Below the pieces are notes generated by a model. It had not been told where the DNA came from. It worked only from the letters and a program-made list of their open reading frames with translations, and made no database searches. Below are positions 50,676-59,427 of a DNA stretch of 64,000 bases, one piece after another. Origin of the DNA: Streptomyces finlayi. Lineage in GTDB: Bacteria; Actinomycetota; Actinomycetes; Streptomycetales; Streptomycetaceae. Location of the stretch: assembly GCF_014216315.1 (NCBI RefSeq), contig NZ_CP045702.1:3658001-3722000 (forward strand), read 5' to 3'. A program made the position numbers and the translations under genes. Each line of letters begins with the position of its first letter. The first letter of the stretch is position 1.

Positions 50676-51476
50676 ATGGCTGGAATGTCGATCACCGTAT
50701 GCCTGCCCGGTTCGGCTGCGAAAAGGGTGGACGAGGCGGTCGCGGAAGCGATGGCGCCGTTTGCCAGTGACGGTGTGGGCGCCGTGGAACGGGATGTGTG
50801 GGACAGCTATCGGATCTGCGGTTCCGTGGGTCTGCCGGTGCTGGCGGGTCATGAGGGTGATCTGCGATTGGTCGCTGATCGCCCCCGCTGGGACGGTTCG
50901 TTGGAGCCCGCGGTCCCCGGGGGATGCGCGGGAGGGCCGCGGGGGCTGATCGACTTCCGCGACGTCCTGCGGGCGGAAGCCGCTGGTCACGCGGGTCGGG
51001 TGTGGGATCGCTGGCAGGAGGTGGTTTCCCGCCACCTGGCCCCGGACGACGAATCAGTGTTTTTCTACCGTTACCTCGCCGCCGGAGGGGCCAGGGACTC
51101 ATACGAGACATCGCGGGAAGCCGCCGACTATCGGGCGCAGCCGGCCGTCCGTGCCTGGGTGGATGTAGCGCCGAGGCTGGCCCGGCCCGACATCGCGGAC
51201 CACTTCTCTTTCGATTGGGACCCGGTCGGAATCGGACGACGCAGCCGCGAGGAGTACGTCGCGACCTACGAGTTCAGCCTTCTGCCACTGCGCAACGTGC
51301 TGACGCTCAGTGGATGGTGGTACGAACTTGGCGATCCTCCCCTGCACGGCGCATGCCACGGTCCCCTCGAGTGCGTCCACGAGCCGAACTTCGGCATGGA
51401 ACACCCGGAGGTGCAGTCCTATCTCATCGCGCTGCCCGCCGACACTCTGCTCGTCAACGTGCACTGCCACGTCTGA
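50676..51476 (+). CDS. Hypothetical protein (island)
   Basis: 266 residues from an ATG at 50676 (another at 50685). N-terminal part: MSITVCLPGSAAKRVDEAVA; middle: WDRWQEVVSRHLAPDDESVF; C-terminal part has a His/Cys-rich stretch (ELGDPPLHGACHGPLECVHE; VNVHCHV at the end) that might bind metal. Coding character is good and the composition is streptomycete-like. No family is recognised. It lies alone between the non-coding stretch and an IS, so it is cargo of unknown use. Confidence 0.6.
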   Translation: MAGMSITVCLPGSAAKRVDEAVAEAMAPFASDGVGAVERDVWDSYRICGSVGLPVLAGHEGDLRLVADRPRWDGSLEPAVPGGCAGGPRGLIDFRDVLRAEAAGHAGRVWDRWQEVVSRHLAPDDESVFFYRYLAAGGARDSYETSREAADYRAQPAVRAWVDVAPRLARPDIADHFSFDWDPVGIGRRSREEYVATYEFSLLPLRNVLTLSGWWYELGDPPLHGACHGPLECVHEPNFGMEHPEVQSYLIALPADTLLVNVHCHV

Positions 51477-51541
51477 TCCGCCCCACCCACATGGCCGGTC
51501 GACGCCACCTCGCAGTGGTGATCATGGGACCACCTCTACCG

Positions 51542-53076
51542 CAACACCGTTGCGTTTACGTCCGCGAGCGGCTCGCAAGTCCGTGCTCGAAGAACGTGAC
51601 AGTGGTGTGGACGGTGTAGTTCTGGCTGGTCGTGGGGTGTTGTCCGGCGTTCGGGCCGTACTTGCTGGTGGGGTTCTTTCGGGTGCGGGCCTTGACGCGG
51701 TGCCGGTGGCGGGCGGGGTGCAGGGCGTCGAGGACGGCCCGGCCGATGGTGCCGACGAGGTCGGCGGGTCCCGTCGGGGGCAGGATCGCGGTCGCGGTGG
51801 TCACGGTGTCGCCGGCGGTGGTCTGCAGGACGGTGAAGCTGATGCGGTCCATGTCCAGGCCGGGCCGGGTGCAGGCGGTGTCGGAAGCGGCACGGATCAG
51901 GGCCTGGTAGGTGGTGAGCAGGGCGTAGACCTCCTGGTCGAGGCCGGTCAGGCTGCGGGAGCGCAGGACACGGCCGTCCAGCATCGTTGCCTTGATCGAG
52001 AAGTACGTCGTCTCCGACTGCCACCGCTCGTGGTAGAGATCCACGAGCCTGGCAGCTGGGTGGGCGGCCGGGTCGAGGAGAGTGGTGAGCAGGCGCCACT
52101 GCTCGGTGCGGACGGTGCCATCGGCCAGGGTCACGGTGACGGACGCCTCGATGACGCGGACGGTCAGCATGACGGGCAGGACGCCGTAGCCGATCCGGGC
52201 CAGGTAGGAGCCGTCGTCCAGGTGCCGGAAGGGGGTGGGTATGCGGCGGGCGGAGGAGCGCACCAGGAACTGGGCGCCGGTGGCCTGGACGTCCCGGGCG
52301 AACTCGTTCGCGTCGAAGCCGGCATCGGCCAGCAGGAGCATCGTGCGGTCCAGCACACTCAACAGGCGTCCCGCGTAGGTGAGTTCGCCGTCACTCTCGG
52401 GGCCGAACGCGGCGGCCAGCACGGCACGGGTGCCACACTCGACCAGGACCACGAGTCGTAGCAGCGGGTAGCCGAACTCCACGCTCTCGCCCGCCCGCTT
52501 GGGATAGCGCCAGGTGAGCGCCTCCTCATCGGGCACGTGCAGCAAGGTGCCGTCCACGGCCACGGTCCGAAGCCCCCGATAGAACGAGCCGGCCTGCCCG
52601 AGGTGGGCGACGGGTCCGGCGAGGATCTCGAACAGCCGCCGCAGCGGTGCCGCTCCTATCCGCCGTCGGGCCCGGGACAGCGAGGAGACCGCCGGACGCA
52701 CCAACGGCAGTCCCTCCAGCCCCGCCGTCAGCTTGCCCCACACGCCCCGATAGGAACAGTCCTCGAACAGGGCCAGCGCGAGGACGAAATAGACCACCAC
52801 CCGGGACGGCAGCAGCCGCAGCCGCTTCTCACGTGACCCTGTCTCATCGATCACCGCGTCCACCAGTACGAAGTCCACGATCTGGGTCAGCTCGCCCAAG
52901 TGGCCGGGCGCGTACACACCCCCGGCCGCCTCGACCGTGCGCGTGATGACAGACTTCTCCTGCAACGGGACTCCCGATGATCTTCTTGCTCGACACAAGC
53001 TGATCTATCAGGACGTCCCGTTGCGTCATTCAACAGGGCTTGACCTGCGACTCAAAACCCAAACGCAACGGCGTTG
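51542..53076 (-). mobile_element. IS4-family insertion sequence, 1535 bp, with 10-bp target duplication
   Basis: Ends CAACACCGTTGCGTTT (left) and CAACGCCGTTGCGTTT (reverse complement of right) are inverted repeats. ACCTCTACCG flanks both sides (51532-51541 and 53077-53086). The right-hand duplication directly abuts the end of a second, partial copy of a related IS. Confidence 0.88.
51556..52998 (-). CDS. IS4-family DDE transposase (intact)
   Basis: 480 residues if read from TTG at 52998; a TTG at 52965 with GGGAG upstream is a better-placed start. DDE elements: VAVDGTLLHVPD, LLLADAGFDANEFARD and the YREK signature YHERWQSETTYFSIK. The C-terminus is basic (RHRVKARTRKNPTSKYGPNA). It fills the IS between its terminal repeats and has no frameshift. 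It is clearly related to, but different from, the transposase at 33071. Confidence 0.88.
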   Translation of the reverse strand: MCRARRSSGVPLQEKSVITRTVEAAGGVYAPGHLGELTQIVDFVLVDAVIDETGSREKRLRLLPSRVVVYFVLALALFEDCSYRGVWGKLTAGLEGLPLVRPAVSSLSRARRRIGAAPLRRLFEILAGPVAHLGQAGSFYRGLRTVAVDGTLLHVPDEEALTWRYPKRAGESVEFGYPLLRLVVLVECGTRAVLAAAFGPESDGELTYAGRLLSVLDRTMLLLADAGFDANEFARDVQATGAQFLVRSSARRIPTPFRHLDDGSYLARIGYGVLPVMLTVRVIEASVTVTLADGTVRTEQWRLLTTLLDPAAHPAARLVDLYHERWQSETTYFSIKATMLDGRVLRSRSLTGLDQEVYALLTTYQALIRAASDTACTRPGLDMDRISFTVLQTTAGDTVTTATAILPPTGPADLVGTIGRAVLDALHPARHRHRVKARTRKNPTSKYGPNAGQHPTTSQNYTVHTTVTFFEHGLASRSRT

Positions 53077-53086
53077 ACCTCTACCG

Positions 53087-53409
53087 CAACACCGTTGCGT
53101 TAGCGCCTTGAGCGGTTGCTGAGTCCGTGCTCGAAGAACGTAACCGTGGTGTCGATGGTGTAGTTCTGGCTGGTCGTGGGGTGTTGTCCGGCGTTCGGGC
53201 CGTACTTGCTGGTGGGGTTCTTCCGGGTGCGGGCCTTGACACGGTGCCGCTTGCCGACAGGGTGCAGGGCGTCGAGGACGGCCCGGCCGATGACGCCGAC
53301 AAGGTCGGCGGGCCCGGCCGGGGGAAGGATGCCGGCCGCGGTGGTGACGGCATCTGCGGCGGTCGCGTGCAGGACGGTGAAGCTGATGCGGTCCATGTCC
53401 AGGCCGGGC
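53087..53409 (-). pseudogene. Truncated second copy of the same IS (transposase C-terminus)
   Basis: Starts with the same terminal repeat (CAACACCGTTGCGTTAGCG) and encodes about the last 100 residues of a transposase very similar to 51556-52998 (from GLDMDRISFTVL to the end). Similarity stops sharply near 53409 within GGCCGGGC. The remainder of this copy and whatever lay beyond was deleted. Confidence 0.8.
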
Positions 53410-53544
53410 TTCTGCCTCGACCGTCGTGAACCGGGTGTTCTCCTCCACGCGCGGGCGGAGGCCAGCGTCAGACAAGCGGTCGGCGAGAGCCGCCGCGGTC
53501 GCTCCCGAAGCGGACACAGCGCACCCTCCGTTGCCAGCGATCAC
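53410..53544 (-). pseudogene. 5' fragment of a small AICE-type gene cut by the IS remnant
   Basis: From a GTG at 53544 the frame reads IAGNGGCAVSASGATAAALA then DRLSDAGLRPRVEENTRFTT, and breaks at the IS junction after 45 residues. Small proteins with this beginning occur next to GntR regulators in Streptomyces elements (recall). It is divergent from the GntR gene, sharing its operator region. The truncation supports IS-mediated deletion of element core genes. Confidence 0.5.
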
Positions 53545-53555
53545 TTTCAGTGAAG

Positions 53556-53586
53556 CTAGTTAACTAGATTAGAGCTAGTGGACTAG
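53556..53586. promoter_or_regulatory. Two CTAG-N4-CTAG operators before the GntR gene
   Basis: CTAGTTAACTAG (53556-53567, perfect palindrome) and CTAGTGGACTAG (53575-53586), centres 19 bp apart and the second ending 9 bp before the ATG. They suit dimer binding by the GntR protein (autoregulation). Confidence 0.75.
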
Positions 53587-53595
53587 ATTTTCCAT

Positions 53596-54351
53596 ATGTC
53601 TGAGCAACCGCCGTACCTCCGCATCGCCGACGAACTCCGGCAGCGCATCGCGGAGCACGTCTGGGAACCGGGCGACCGTCTCCCATCCCGCGCCCAGATC
53701 GGCCAGGAGTTCGGCGTGGGCGAGAACGTGGTCCGCAGGGCACAGGAGTTGCTGATCTCCCAAGGCGTGCTGGAAGGCCGGGCCGGATCGGGCACCTACG
53801 TCGCCGAGCCCCGGGAGCGCGTGAGGGTCGTCCGGTCGTCGGCACGTGAGCAGCCCAGTGGATCCCCGTTCCGCCAGGACATGAAGGCCCTTCGCCGACA
53901 GGGCGACTGGGAGAGCCGGACCGACGCGAAGGTGCCGGCCCCGGCGGAGATCGCGACGCGGCTCGGGATCGCCGAGGGCGAGCTGTGCGTCCGCACGACG
54001 TACGAGTTCCTTGCGGACGGGAAGCCGGTCCAGTTGTCGGCGAGTTGGGAGCCGTACGCCGTCACTGGCGGAACCCTCGTCGTTCTTCCCGAGGGAGGGC
54101 CTCACGCGGGGGCTGGGGTCGTGAACCGCATGGCCGAGATCGGAGTCACCATCAGCCACGCGGTGGAGCAGCCCGAACCGAGGCACGCGACCGCCGAGGA
54201 AGCATCGCTACTCGGTATCCAGAAAGCCGCGCTCGTGACGCACATCCGGCGGACGTACTACAGCGATGACGGCCGACCCGTGGAGACAGCGGACATCGTG
54301 GTGCCCGCAGCGCACTGCGAGATCGTCTACGAGATCCCGATCAACCGCTGA
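53596..54351 (+). CDS. GntR-family regulator with UTRA domain (island)
   Basis: 251 residues. Winged helix-turn-helix PPYLRIADELRQRIAEHVWE and GVGENVVRRAQELLISQGVL in the first 70 residues; UTRA effector domain about 85-245 (LCVRTTYEFLADGKPVQLSA; RRTYYSDDGRPVETADIVVP). It lies between the IS remnant and tRNA-Ser, where an AICE integrase or regulator would normally be. Likely the surviving KorSA-type repressor of a decayed element (inference). The two CTAG palindromes at its start indicate autoregulation. Confidence 0.85.
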   Translation: MSEQPPYLRIADELRQRIAEHVWEPGDRLPSRAQIGQEFGVGENVVRRAQELLISQGVLEGRAGSGTYVAEPRERVRVVRSSAREQPSGSPFRQDMKALRRQGDWESRTDAKVPAPAEIATRLGIAEGELCVRTTYEFLADGKPVQLSASWEPYAVTGGTLVVLPEGGPHAGAGVVNRMAEIGVTISHAVEQPEPRHATAEEASLLGIQKAALVTHIRRTYYSDDGRPVETADIVVPAAHCEIVYEIPINR

Positions 54352-54387
54352 CGAGCTGCCCAGGCAGCTCCAAAGCCGTGGCCCGGC

Positions 54388-54417
54388 CGTGCCCCCTGCG
54401 TGCCCCTTCCGTGCCCG
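54388..54417. repeat. Three CGTGCCC repeats at 11-bp spacing near the right att site
   Basis: CGTGCCCC at 54388 and 54399 and CGTGCCC at 54410 are regularly spaced and lie about 100 bp inside the att repeat, where integrase arm sites are usual. No integrase gene remains beside them. Confidence 0.5.
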
Positions 54418-54471
54418 ACAGAGCGGGAAACCAGGGGGAACAGCGGGTGCCCGGCAGGGAGTAGGCATGGC

Positions 54472-54508
54472 AGAGGCCCCCGACCATACGTACTGGTCAG
54501 GGGCCTCT
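54472..54508. terminator. Hairpin between GntR gene and tRNA-Ser(TGA)
   Basis: AGAGGCCCC (54472-54480) pairs with GGGGCCTCT (54500-54508), with inner ACCA/TGGT pairing. It serves the tRNA on the minus strand and possibly the GntR gene. Confidence 0.65.
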
Positions 54509-54513
54509 CACTT

Positions 54514-54570
54514 GCGGTGGGTGTGGGATTTGAACCCACGGTGACATCGCTGCCACGACGGTTTTCAAGA
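54514..54570 (-). other. Right att repeat within tRNA-Ser(TGA)
   Basis: 57 bp identical to 44452-44508; together they define the island ends. Confidence 0.92.
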
Positions 54571-54601
54571 CCGTTCCCTTAGGCCGCTCGGGCAACCCAC
54601 C
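54515..54601 (-). tRNA. tRNA-Ser (TGA)
   Basis: 87 nt. Acceptor GGTGGGT/ACCCACC with discriminator G, anticodon stem ACGGT/ACCGT with loop CTTGAAA (anticodon TGA), a long variable arm, T-loop GGTTCAAATCC. CCA is not encoded. It is the target of the 10-kb island. Confidence 0.95.
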
Positions 54602-54658
54602 CCGCGTCGTCGAGCCGGCGGGCCGGGCCCGCCTCGACGCGAAGGACAGCCTAGCCGG

Positions 54659-56272
54659 TCAGCTGTCGCCCTCGCGCTCGCCCAGGGTGAGTTCGGCAGT
54701 CGCCGTCTTGCCGTCGCGCTTGTACGTCAATGTGACCTTGTCACCCGGCTCGTGGGTCCAGATCTCACCGATCAGGGTCGGCCCGCTCTCGATCACGGTG
54801 TCGTTGAACTTCGTGATCACGTCGCCGCCCTTGAGGCCCGCCTTGGCCGCAGGCCCGTTCGGGGAGACCGCCGCACTGCCGCCCGCGCCCTCCTCCGAGA
54901 TGACCGCGCCGCCCGTCGTCTCGTCCATGGTGACCGTCGCGCCGATCACCGGGTAGACCGGCTTACCGGTCTTGATCAGCTGCTCCGCGACGTTCTTCGC
55001 CTGGTTGACCGGGATGGCGAAACCGAGGCCGATCGAGCCTGCCTGGGACTGACCGAGGCCACCGCTGGTCGACTGGATGGCCGAGTTGATGCCGATGACC
55101 GCGCCGCCCGCGTCGAGCAGCGGACCACCGGAGTTGCCCGGGTTGATCGAGGCGTCGGTCTGCAGGGCGCTCATGTACGAGTTCTTGCTGCTGGAACCGT
55201 CACCGGAGGCGACCGGGCGGTTCTTGGCGCTGATGATGCCCGTGGTGACCGTGTTGGAGAGGCCGAACGGCGCACCGATCGCGATGGTCGAATCGCCGAC
55301 CGCCACCTGGTCCGAGTTACCGAGAGCCAGCGGCGTCAGGCCCTGCGGCGGGTTCTTCAGCTTCAGTACGGCCACGTCGTAGCCCTGCGCGCGGCCGACG
55401 ACCTCGGCGCCGTACTTCTTGCCGTTGGAGAACGTCGCCGTCAGCTGGCCGTTGTCCGCCGCGGAGGCCACCACGTGGTTGTTCGTGAGGATGTGGCCCT
55501 CCTTGTCGTACACGAAGCCTGTTCCGGAACCGCCCTCGCCGTCGCCGTTCTGGGCGTCGATCGTGACGACGCTGGGCAGCGCCTTCGCCGCGACGCCCGC
55601 GACCGTGCCCGGGTCACGCTTGAAGTCCTTCGGGCTGTTCGAAGCCGCGATCGTGGTCGACCCGGTGGCGGAGTCCGTGTCGTTACGGTCGGCCACCCAG
55701 TAGCCGAGGGCTCCGCCGATCCCGCCGGCGACGAGCGCCGCCACGGCCACGGCGGCGACCAGACCGCTCGCACGCCGCTTGTGCGACGGCTCCGGGGCCG
55801 CGTGCGCCGGAGCGCCCCAGACCGCTCCAGAGTCGCCGCCGCCGGCGTACGAGGGAATCGCGGGAGGGGGAGGCGGCCAGCCGCCCGTCGCCGCCGGTTC
55901 CTGATACGCCGACTGGTGCGAGGACTGGTGCGCCTGCTCGTGGGTCGGCTGGTGCGCCTGCTGGTGAGTCGGCTGGTGCGCCTGCTGGTGAGTCGGCTGC
56001 TGCTGCGACGCCTGATACGGCTGCGACTGCTCGTAGGGCTGCTGGGTGGTTTCGTGCGGCTGGTTCCCGGCCGCCGCACCGGGGACCGCGTCCGGAGCAG
56101 GGGCCGGTACAGCCTCGGGGGCCCTCGGCACGTCAGCGGGAGCGGCCGGGGCCGGCGCCGCGAACGGCGGCATGCCCTCGGGAGCAGCGGCCGGCGGCAC
56201 TGGAGGTGTGGACGGAACAGGCGGTACGGCCGGGACCGCAGTGCCCTCGTTGCCCTCGTTCTCGGTGCTCAC
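54659..56272 (-). CDS. HtrA/DegP-like membrane-anchored serine protease with PDZ domain
   Basis: 537 residues. A long Pro/Ala/Gln-rich cytoplasmic N-terminus contains tandem PTHQQAHQ-type repeats (about 95-118). One membrane helix is near 170-190 (SGLVAAVAVAALVAGGIGGA). The trypsin-like domain has His in TNNHVV, Asp in YDVAVLK and Ser in PGNSGGPLL. The C-terminal PDZ domain has GPAAKAGLKGGDVITKFNDT. All catalytic residues are present. It acts at the outer face of the membrane in protein quality control. The gene stands alone 58 bp from tRNA-Ser. Confidence 0.92.
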   Translation of the reverse strand: MSTENEGNEGTAVPAVPPVPSTPPVPPAAAPEGMPPFAAPAPAAPADVPRAPEAVPAPAPDAVPGAAAGNQPHETTQQPYEQSQPYQASQQQPTHQQAHQPTHQQAHQPTHEQAHQSSHQSAYQEPAATGGWPPPPPAIPSYAGGGDSGAVWGAPAHAAPEPSHKRRASGLVAAVAVAALVAGGIGGALGYWVADRNDTDSATGSTTIAASNSPKDFKRDPGTVAGVAAKALPSVVTIDAQNGDGEGGSGTGFVYDKEGHILTNNHVVASAADNGQLTATFSNGKKYGAEVVGRAQGYDVAVLKLKNPPQGLTPLALGNSDQVAVGDSTIAIGAPFGLSNTVTTGIISAKNRPVASGDGSSSKNSYMSALQTDASINPGNSGGPLLDAGGAVIGINSAIQSTSGGLGQSQAGSIGLGFAIPVNQAKNVAEQLIKTGKPVYPVIGATVTMDETTGGAVISEEGAGGSAAVSPNGPAAKAGLKGGDVITKFNDTVIESGPTLIGEIWTHEPGDKVTLTYKRDGKTATAELTLGEREGDS

Positions 56273-56493
56273 AGCTCTTTACTCCTCGGTTCCACTCGGT
56301 CTTCGGCAAGAGATCCGCTGTGCACGTGTCTGCGGTCAGCTTTTCCCACAGCACGTCAGGCCACTGTAAGCAGGACCTGTGCATCCGCACACCAATCTTT
56401 ACATCAGACAAAACGGTCTCCCCCTGTGTCCCGTCCCATGTCTTGCGTTTCAAGGTGCGCACACCTCTCGCCGTCCGGTGACACGATGACGCG

Positions 56494-57321
56494 GTGACGG
56501 ACGCACGGCAGCACACCAACCGCACCCCCATCCAGGTCATCGCCCACCGCGGGGCCTCGGACGACGCCCCGGAGCACACGCTCGCCGCCTACCGAAAGGC
56601 GATCGAGGACGGTGCCGACGCTCTGGAGTGCGATGTACGGCTCACCGCGGACGGACATCTCGTCTGCGTCCACGACCGCCGGGTGAACCGCACGTCCAAC
56701 GGCCGTGGCGCCGTCTCCACCCTGGAACTCTCCGCCCTCGCCGCTCTCGACTTCGGCTCCTGGAAGGACCGCGAGGAGTCCCCGGACTGGGACCCGGCGC
56801 CGGGCGAACTCACCTCCGTACTCACGCTGGAGCGCCTCCTCGAACTGGTCGCGGAGACGCGCGCGGCCGGGCGTCCCCTTCAGCTGGCCATCGAGACCAA
56901 GCACCCCACCCGCTGGGCGGGGCAGGTCGAGGAGCGACTGCTGCACCTGCTCAAGCGCTTCGGTTTGCACGATCCACCCGCCGACGCCCCCTCCCCGGTG
57001 AGCATCATGAGCTTCTCGGCACGTTCCCTGCACCGCGTCCAGGCCTCCGCGCCCACACTGCCGACCGTCTACCTGATGCAGTTCGTCACCCCGCGGCTCC
57101 GCGACGGACGGCTTCCCGCCGGTGCCCGGATCGCCGGTCCGGGGATGCGGATCGTACGCAGTCACCCCGGCTACATCGACCGCCTGCACGCCGCCGGCCA
57201 CCGCGTACACGTCTGGACGGTGAACGAACCGGAGGACGTGGAGCTGTGTGTACGCCTCGGGGTCGGGGCGATCATCACCAATCGCCCAAAACAGGTCCTG
57301 TCCCAACTGGGTCGTCTTTAA
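56494..57321 (+). CDS. Glycerophosphodiester phosphodiesterase
   Basis: 275 residues from a GTG at 56494. GDPD TIM barrel: IQVIAHRGASDDAPEHT (catalytic His-Arg), ALECDVRLTADG (Glu/Asp metal ligands), VCVHDRRVNRTS (second His) and VHVWTVNEPEDVELCVRLGV at the end. It hydrolyses glycerophosphodiesters to sn-glycerol-3-phosphate and an alcohol. No signal peptide is seen, so it is probably cytoplasmic. It is divergent from the HtrA gene; the 220-bp shared region shows no marked structure. Confidence 0.92.
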   Translation: MTDARQHTNRTPIQVIAHRGASDDAPEHTLAAYRKAIEDGADALECDVRLTADGHLVCVHDRRVNRTSNGRGAVSTLELSALAALDFGSWKDREESPDWDPAPGELTSVLTLERLLELVAETRAAGRPLQLAIETKHPTRWAGQVEERLLHLLKRFGLHDPPADAPSPVSIMSFSARSLHRVQASAPTLPTVYLMQFVTPRLRDGRLPAGARIAGPGMRIVRSHPGYIDRLHAAGHRVHVWTVNEPEDVELCVRLGVGAIITNRPKQVLSQLGRL

Positions 57322-57460
57322 CATCCGTTACAGGGTGTGCACCGGCGCATTCGTTCCGTACCCGATCGTTACGAGTGCGTCACTGGCGGACCTTTGGCCG
57401 GTTTCCGGTCCAGTCCATTGGGGCATCCAATCCGTGGCGTGGGGCGAAGGAGGTCCGGGG

Positions 57461-58045
57461 GTGGCGTTGGTGGTGGCACAGGAAGTGCCCGCGTCGTCGA
57501 GCATGGCCGTACCCCATGGCCCTGCGGGCGTGGGGCAGGCGCGGCACCGTATGCGCGAGCAACTGCGCAGCAACGGGGTCGCGGACACGGTCGTCGACGA
57601 TGCGGTTCTGATCCTTTCCGAACTTCTCAGCAACGCCTGCCGCCACGGCAGGCCACTGGGACAGCACACAGACGTGGGTGACGGCGATGTCCGCGCCGCA
57701 TGGCGCGTGGACAGAACAGGCGGGCTGACCGTCGAGGTGACGGACGGCGGCGGGCCCACCCGGCCGGTCCCGGCCACCCCGTCGGTGACCGCACGGGGCG
57801 GTCGTGGGCTCAACATCATCAACTCTCTCGCCCGGGAGTGGGGCGTACGCGACAACTCCTCCGGTGAGGTCACCGTCTGGGCGCAGGTCGCCCAGGAACA
57901 GGGGACAGCAGGCCGTACGGGGCGGGCGCCCGACGGCCCGGACGGACTCCACGCTCTCAACGGCCTGGACACATTGGACGACCTGGGCGGACTGGGCGGG
58001 CTGGACGGACTCGGCTTCGCCGACGCCCTCGACGACGCGGGCTGA
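57461..58045 (+). CDS. HATPase_c-fold anti-sigma-like ATP-binding protein
   Basis: 194 residues from a GTG at 57461 with AAGGAGG eight bases upstream. GHKL fold: N-box LILSELLSNACRHG, G1-like EVTDGGGPT and G2 GGRGLNIINSLAREWG. No phospho-acceptor His domain is present, so it is of the RsbW/SpoIIAB type. The C-terminal 35 residues are an odd Leu/Asp/Gly repeat (GLDTLDDLGGLGGLDGLGFA). The partner is unknown; the SpoIIE-type protein at 61572 is a possible functional relative in the window. Confidence 0.82.
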   Translation: MALVVAQEVPASSSMAVPHGPAGVGQARHRMREQLRSNGVADTVVDDAVLILSELLSNACRHGRPLGQHTDVGDGDVRAAWRVDRTGGLTVEVTDGGGPTRPVPATPSVTARGGRGLNIINSLAREWGVRDNSSGEVTVWAQVAQEQGTAGRTGRAPDGPDGLHALNGLDTLDDLGGLGGLDGLGFADALDDAG

Positions 58046-58252
58046 CCGGACACCAGGCCCGAAACAAGACCCGAAAAACCGGACCCGACGACCGGCCTGC
58101 CGCCGGACGTCCGGAACGCGAGCCGATGGCAACGGAGCCCCGCGGCCGCACCCGCCCGGCACGGACCGCGTCGGCAGGTGTGCCCGGGCAGCGGCACAGG
58201 CGGCTAGGCTCGCGGCCGAGACCGCACTGTCGCAATCGGGAGAATGCCCACC

Positions 58253-59218
58253 ATGGCCAAGAAGCGCCCTCAGACCAAGGCCGCGAAGCAGCAGCTCAAG
58301 GATGGTGAGATCCCGGTCGTCGGGGCCCGCGAGCCCTGCCCGTGCGGTTCGGGCCGCCGGTACAAGGCGTGTCACGGACGCGCCGCCGCCCAGGCCGTGA
58401 CCGAACTGGTCCAGCGCCCCTTCGGGGGACTTTCCGGCGAGTGCGACTGGGTCGCCCTGCGCGAGCTGGTGCCCGCCGCCACCGTCGCGCTGACGCTGAA
58501 GGGCGGACTGCCCGAGGGTGTGCCGTCCGTGACGCTCGCGACCGTTCTGCCCATGGCATGGCCGGCGCTGCGTCGCGACGACGGTTCCGTCCTGCTCGCC
58601 CTGCAGAACGACACCTCCTCGGGCGACCTGAGCCGCGACCTCGCGGACACCCTGCAGCGGGCACTGGAGGCGGAGCCCGGAACGCCGGTCGCCGCCCGGC
58701 GCGTACCGGCCGACGGACCGCGTCTCCAGGACGTGCTCGACCCCGGCGCCCCGTTCGAGCCGGTCGTCCACTCCGGATTCGAGTTCTGGGTCCCGGACGC
58801 GGAGAACGCGACCCCGGAGGTGTCCGCCTCACTGGAGCGTGCCAACGACGCCGCGATCCCGACCACGCTGCTCTCCGGTGTGGACGCCGCGTACTGGTGC
58901 GAGACCCCGGAGAAGAACCACCTGCGCTGGGTCATGCCGTACCCCGAGGAGCAGCTCCTCGACGCGCTCGCCCGGCTGCACGCGGCCGGGACGTCCTCGC
59001 TGGGCGAGGGGACCCGTCTGGTCGGGTCGTTCCGGGCCCACGGGCTGATGGTCCCCGTGTGGGACCTGCCGCGCACGATGGGTGCCGAGGAGTGTGAGAA
59101 GCCTGCGGCCGAGATCGCCGAGCGGCTCGCCGAGGCACTCGCTTCGGACGCCCCGCTCACCCCGGAGGAGCGCCGTGCGCGCGGCGGGCTCACCAACCGC
59201 CAAGTAACGCTCAGCTGA
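58253..59218 (+). CDS. DUF5926 family protein with N-terminal SEC-C zinc motif
   Basis: 321 residues from the ATG at 58253 (another ATG at 58244). The SEC-C motif EPCPCGSGRRYKACHG near 27-42 binds zinc. The rest is the DUF5926 domain (FGGLSGECDWVALRELVPAA; SGFEFWVPDAENATPEVSAS; VMPYPEEQLLDALARLHAAG). Members are conserved single-copy proteins in Streptomyces with unknown role, perhaps linked to protein handling through the SEC-C motif. A promoter region of about 200 bp precedes it. Confidence 0.85.
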   Translation: MAKKRPQTKAAKQQLKDGEIPVVGAREPCPCGSGRRYKACHGRAAAQAVTELVQRPFGGLSGECDWVALRELVPAATVALTLKGGLPEGVPSVTLATVLPMAWPALRRDDGSVLLALQNDTSSGDLSRDLADTLQRALEAEPGTPVAARRVPADGPRLQDVLDPGAPFEPVVHSGFEFWVPDAENATPEVSASLERANDAAIPTTLLSGVDAAYWCETPEKNHLRWVMPYPEEQLLDALARLHAAGTSSLGEGTRLVGSFRAHGLMVPVWDLPRTMGAEECEKPAAEIAERLAEALASDAPLTPEERRARGGLTNRQVTLS

Positions 59219-59427
59219 CAGTAACGACGCCCGCAGGGCGGCTCGGTGACCGGCGTCACAGGTGACCGTACTCGCGGGTAAATCATTGTCTGAATAGGCG
59301 AGATCGAATTTGCGAACGGCAGATCTCTTGTTACCGTTCTGGCAGTCCGGTCGCTGGTGCATCCCCCGTCGCCAGCGACCGGGCATCCTCATTTCCGGTG
59401 CTGCTCGAACGGCCCCGGCCGGCCCCG

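Larger units (their letters stand above)
44509..54513. mobile_element. tRNA-Ser(TGA) genomic island, about 10 kb, integrase not found
   Basis: Bounded by a perfect 57-bp direct repeat of the tRNA 3' part. It carries a GNAT/HTH pair, an ATPase-radical SAM-peptide-phosphotransferase operon, a structured GC-rich region, an unknown gene, two IS copies and a GntR regulator next to the tRNA. No tyrosine or serine recombinase reading frame is seen between the repeats. Repeats near the right end (54388-54417) may be leftover integrase arm sites. The IS pair sits where AICE core genes would be expected. Confidence 0.75.
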
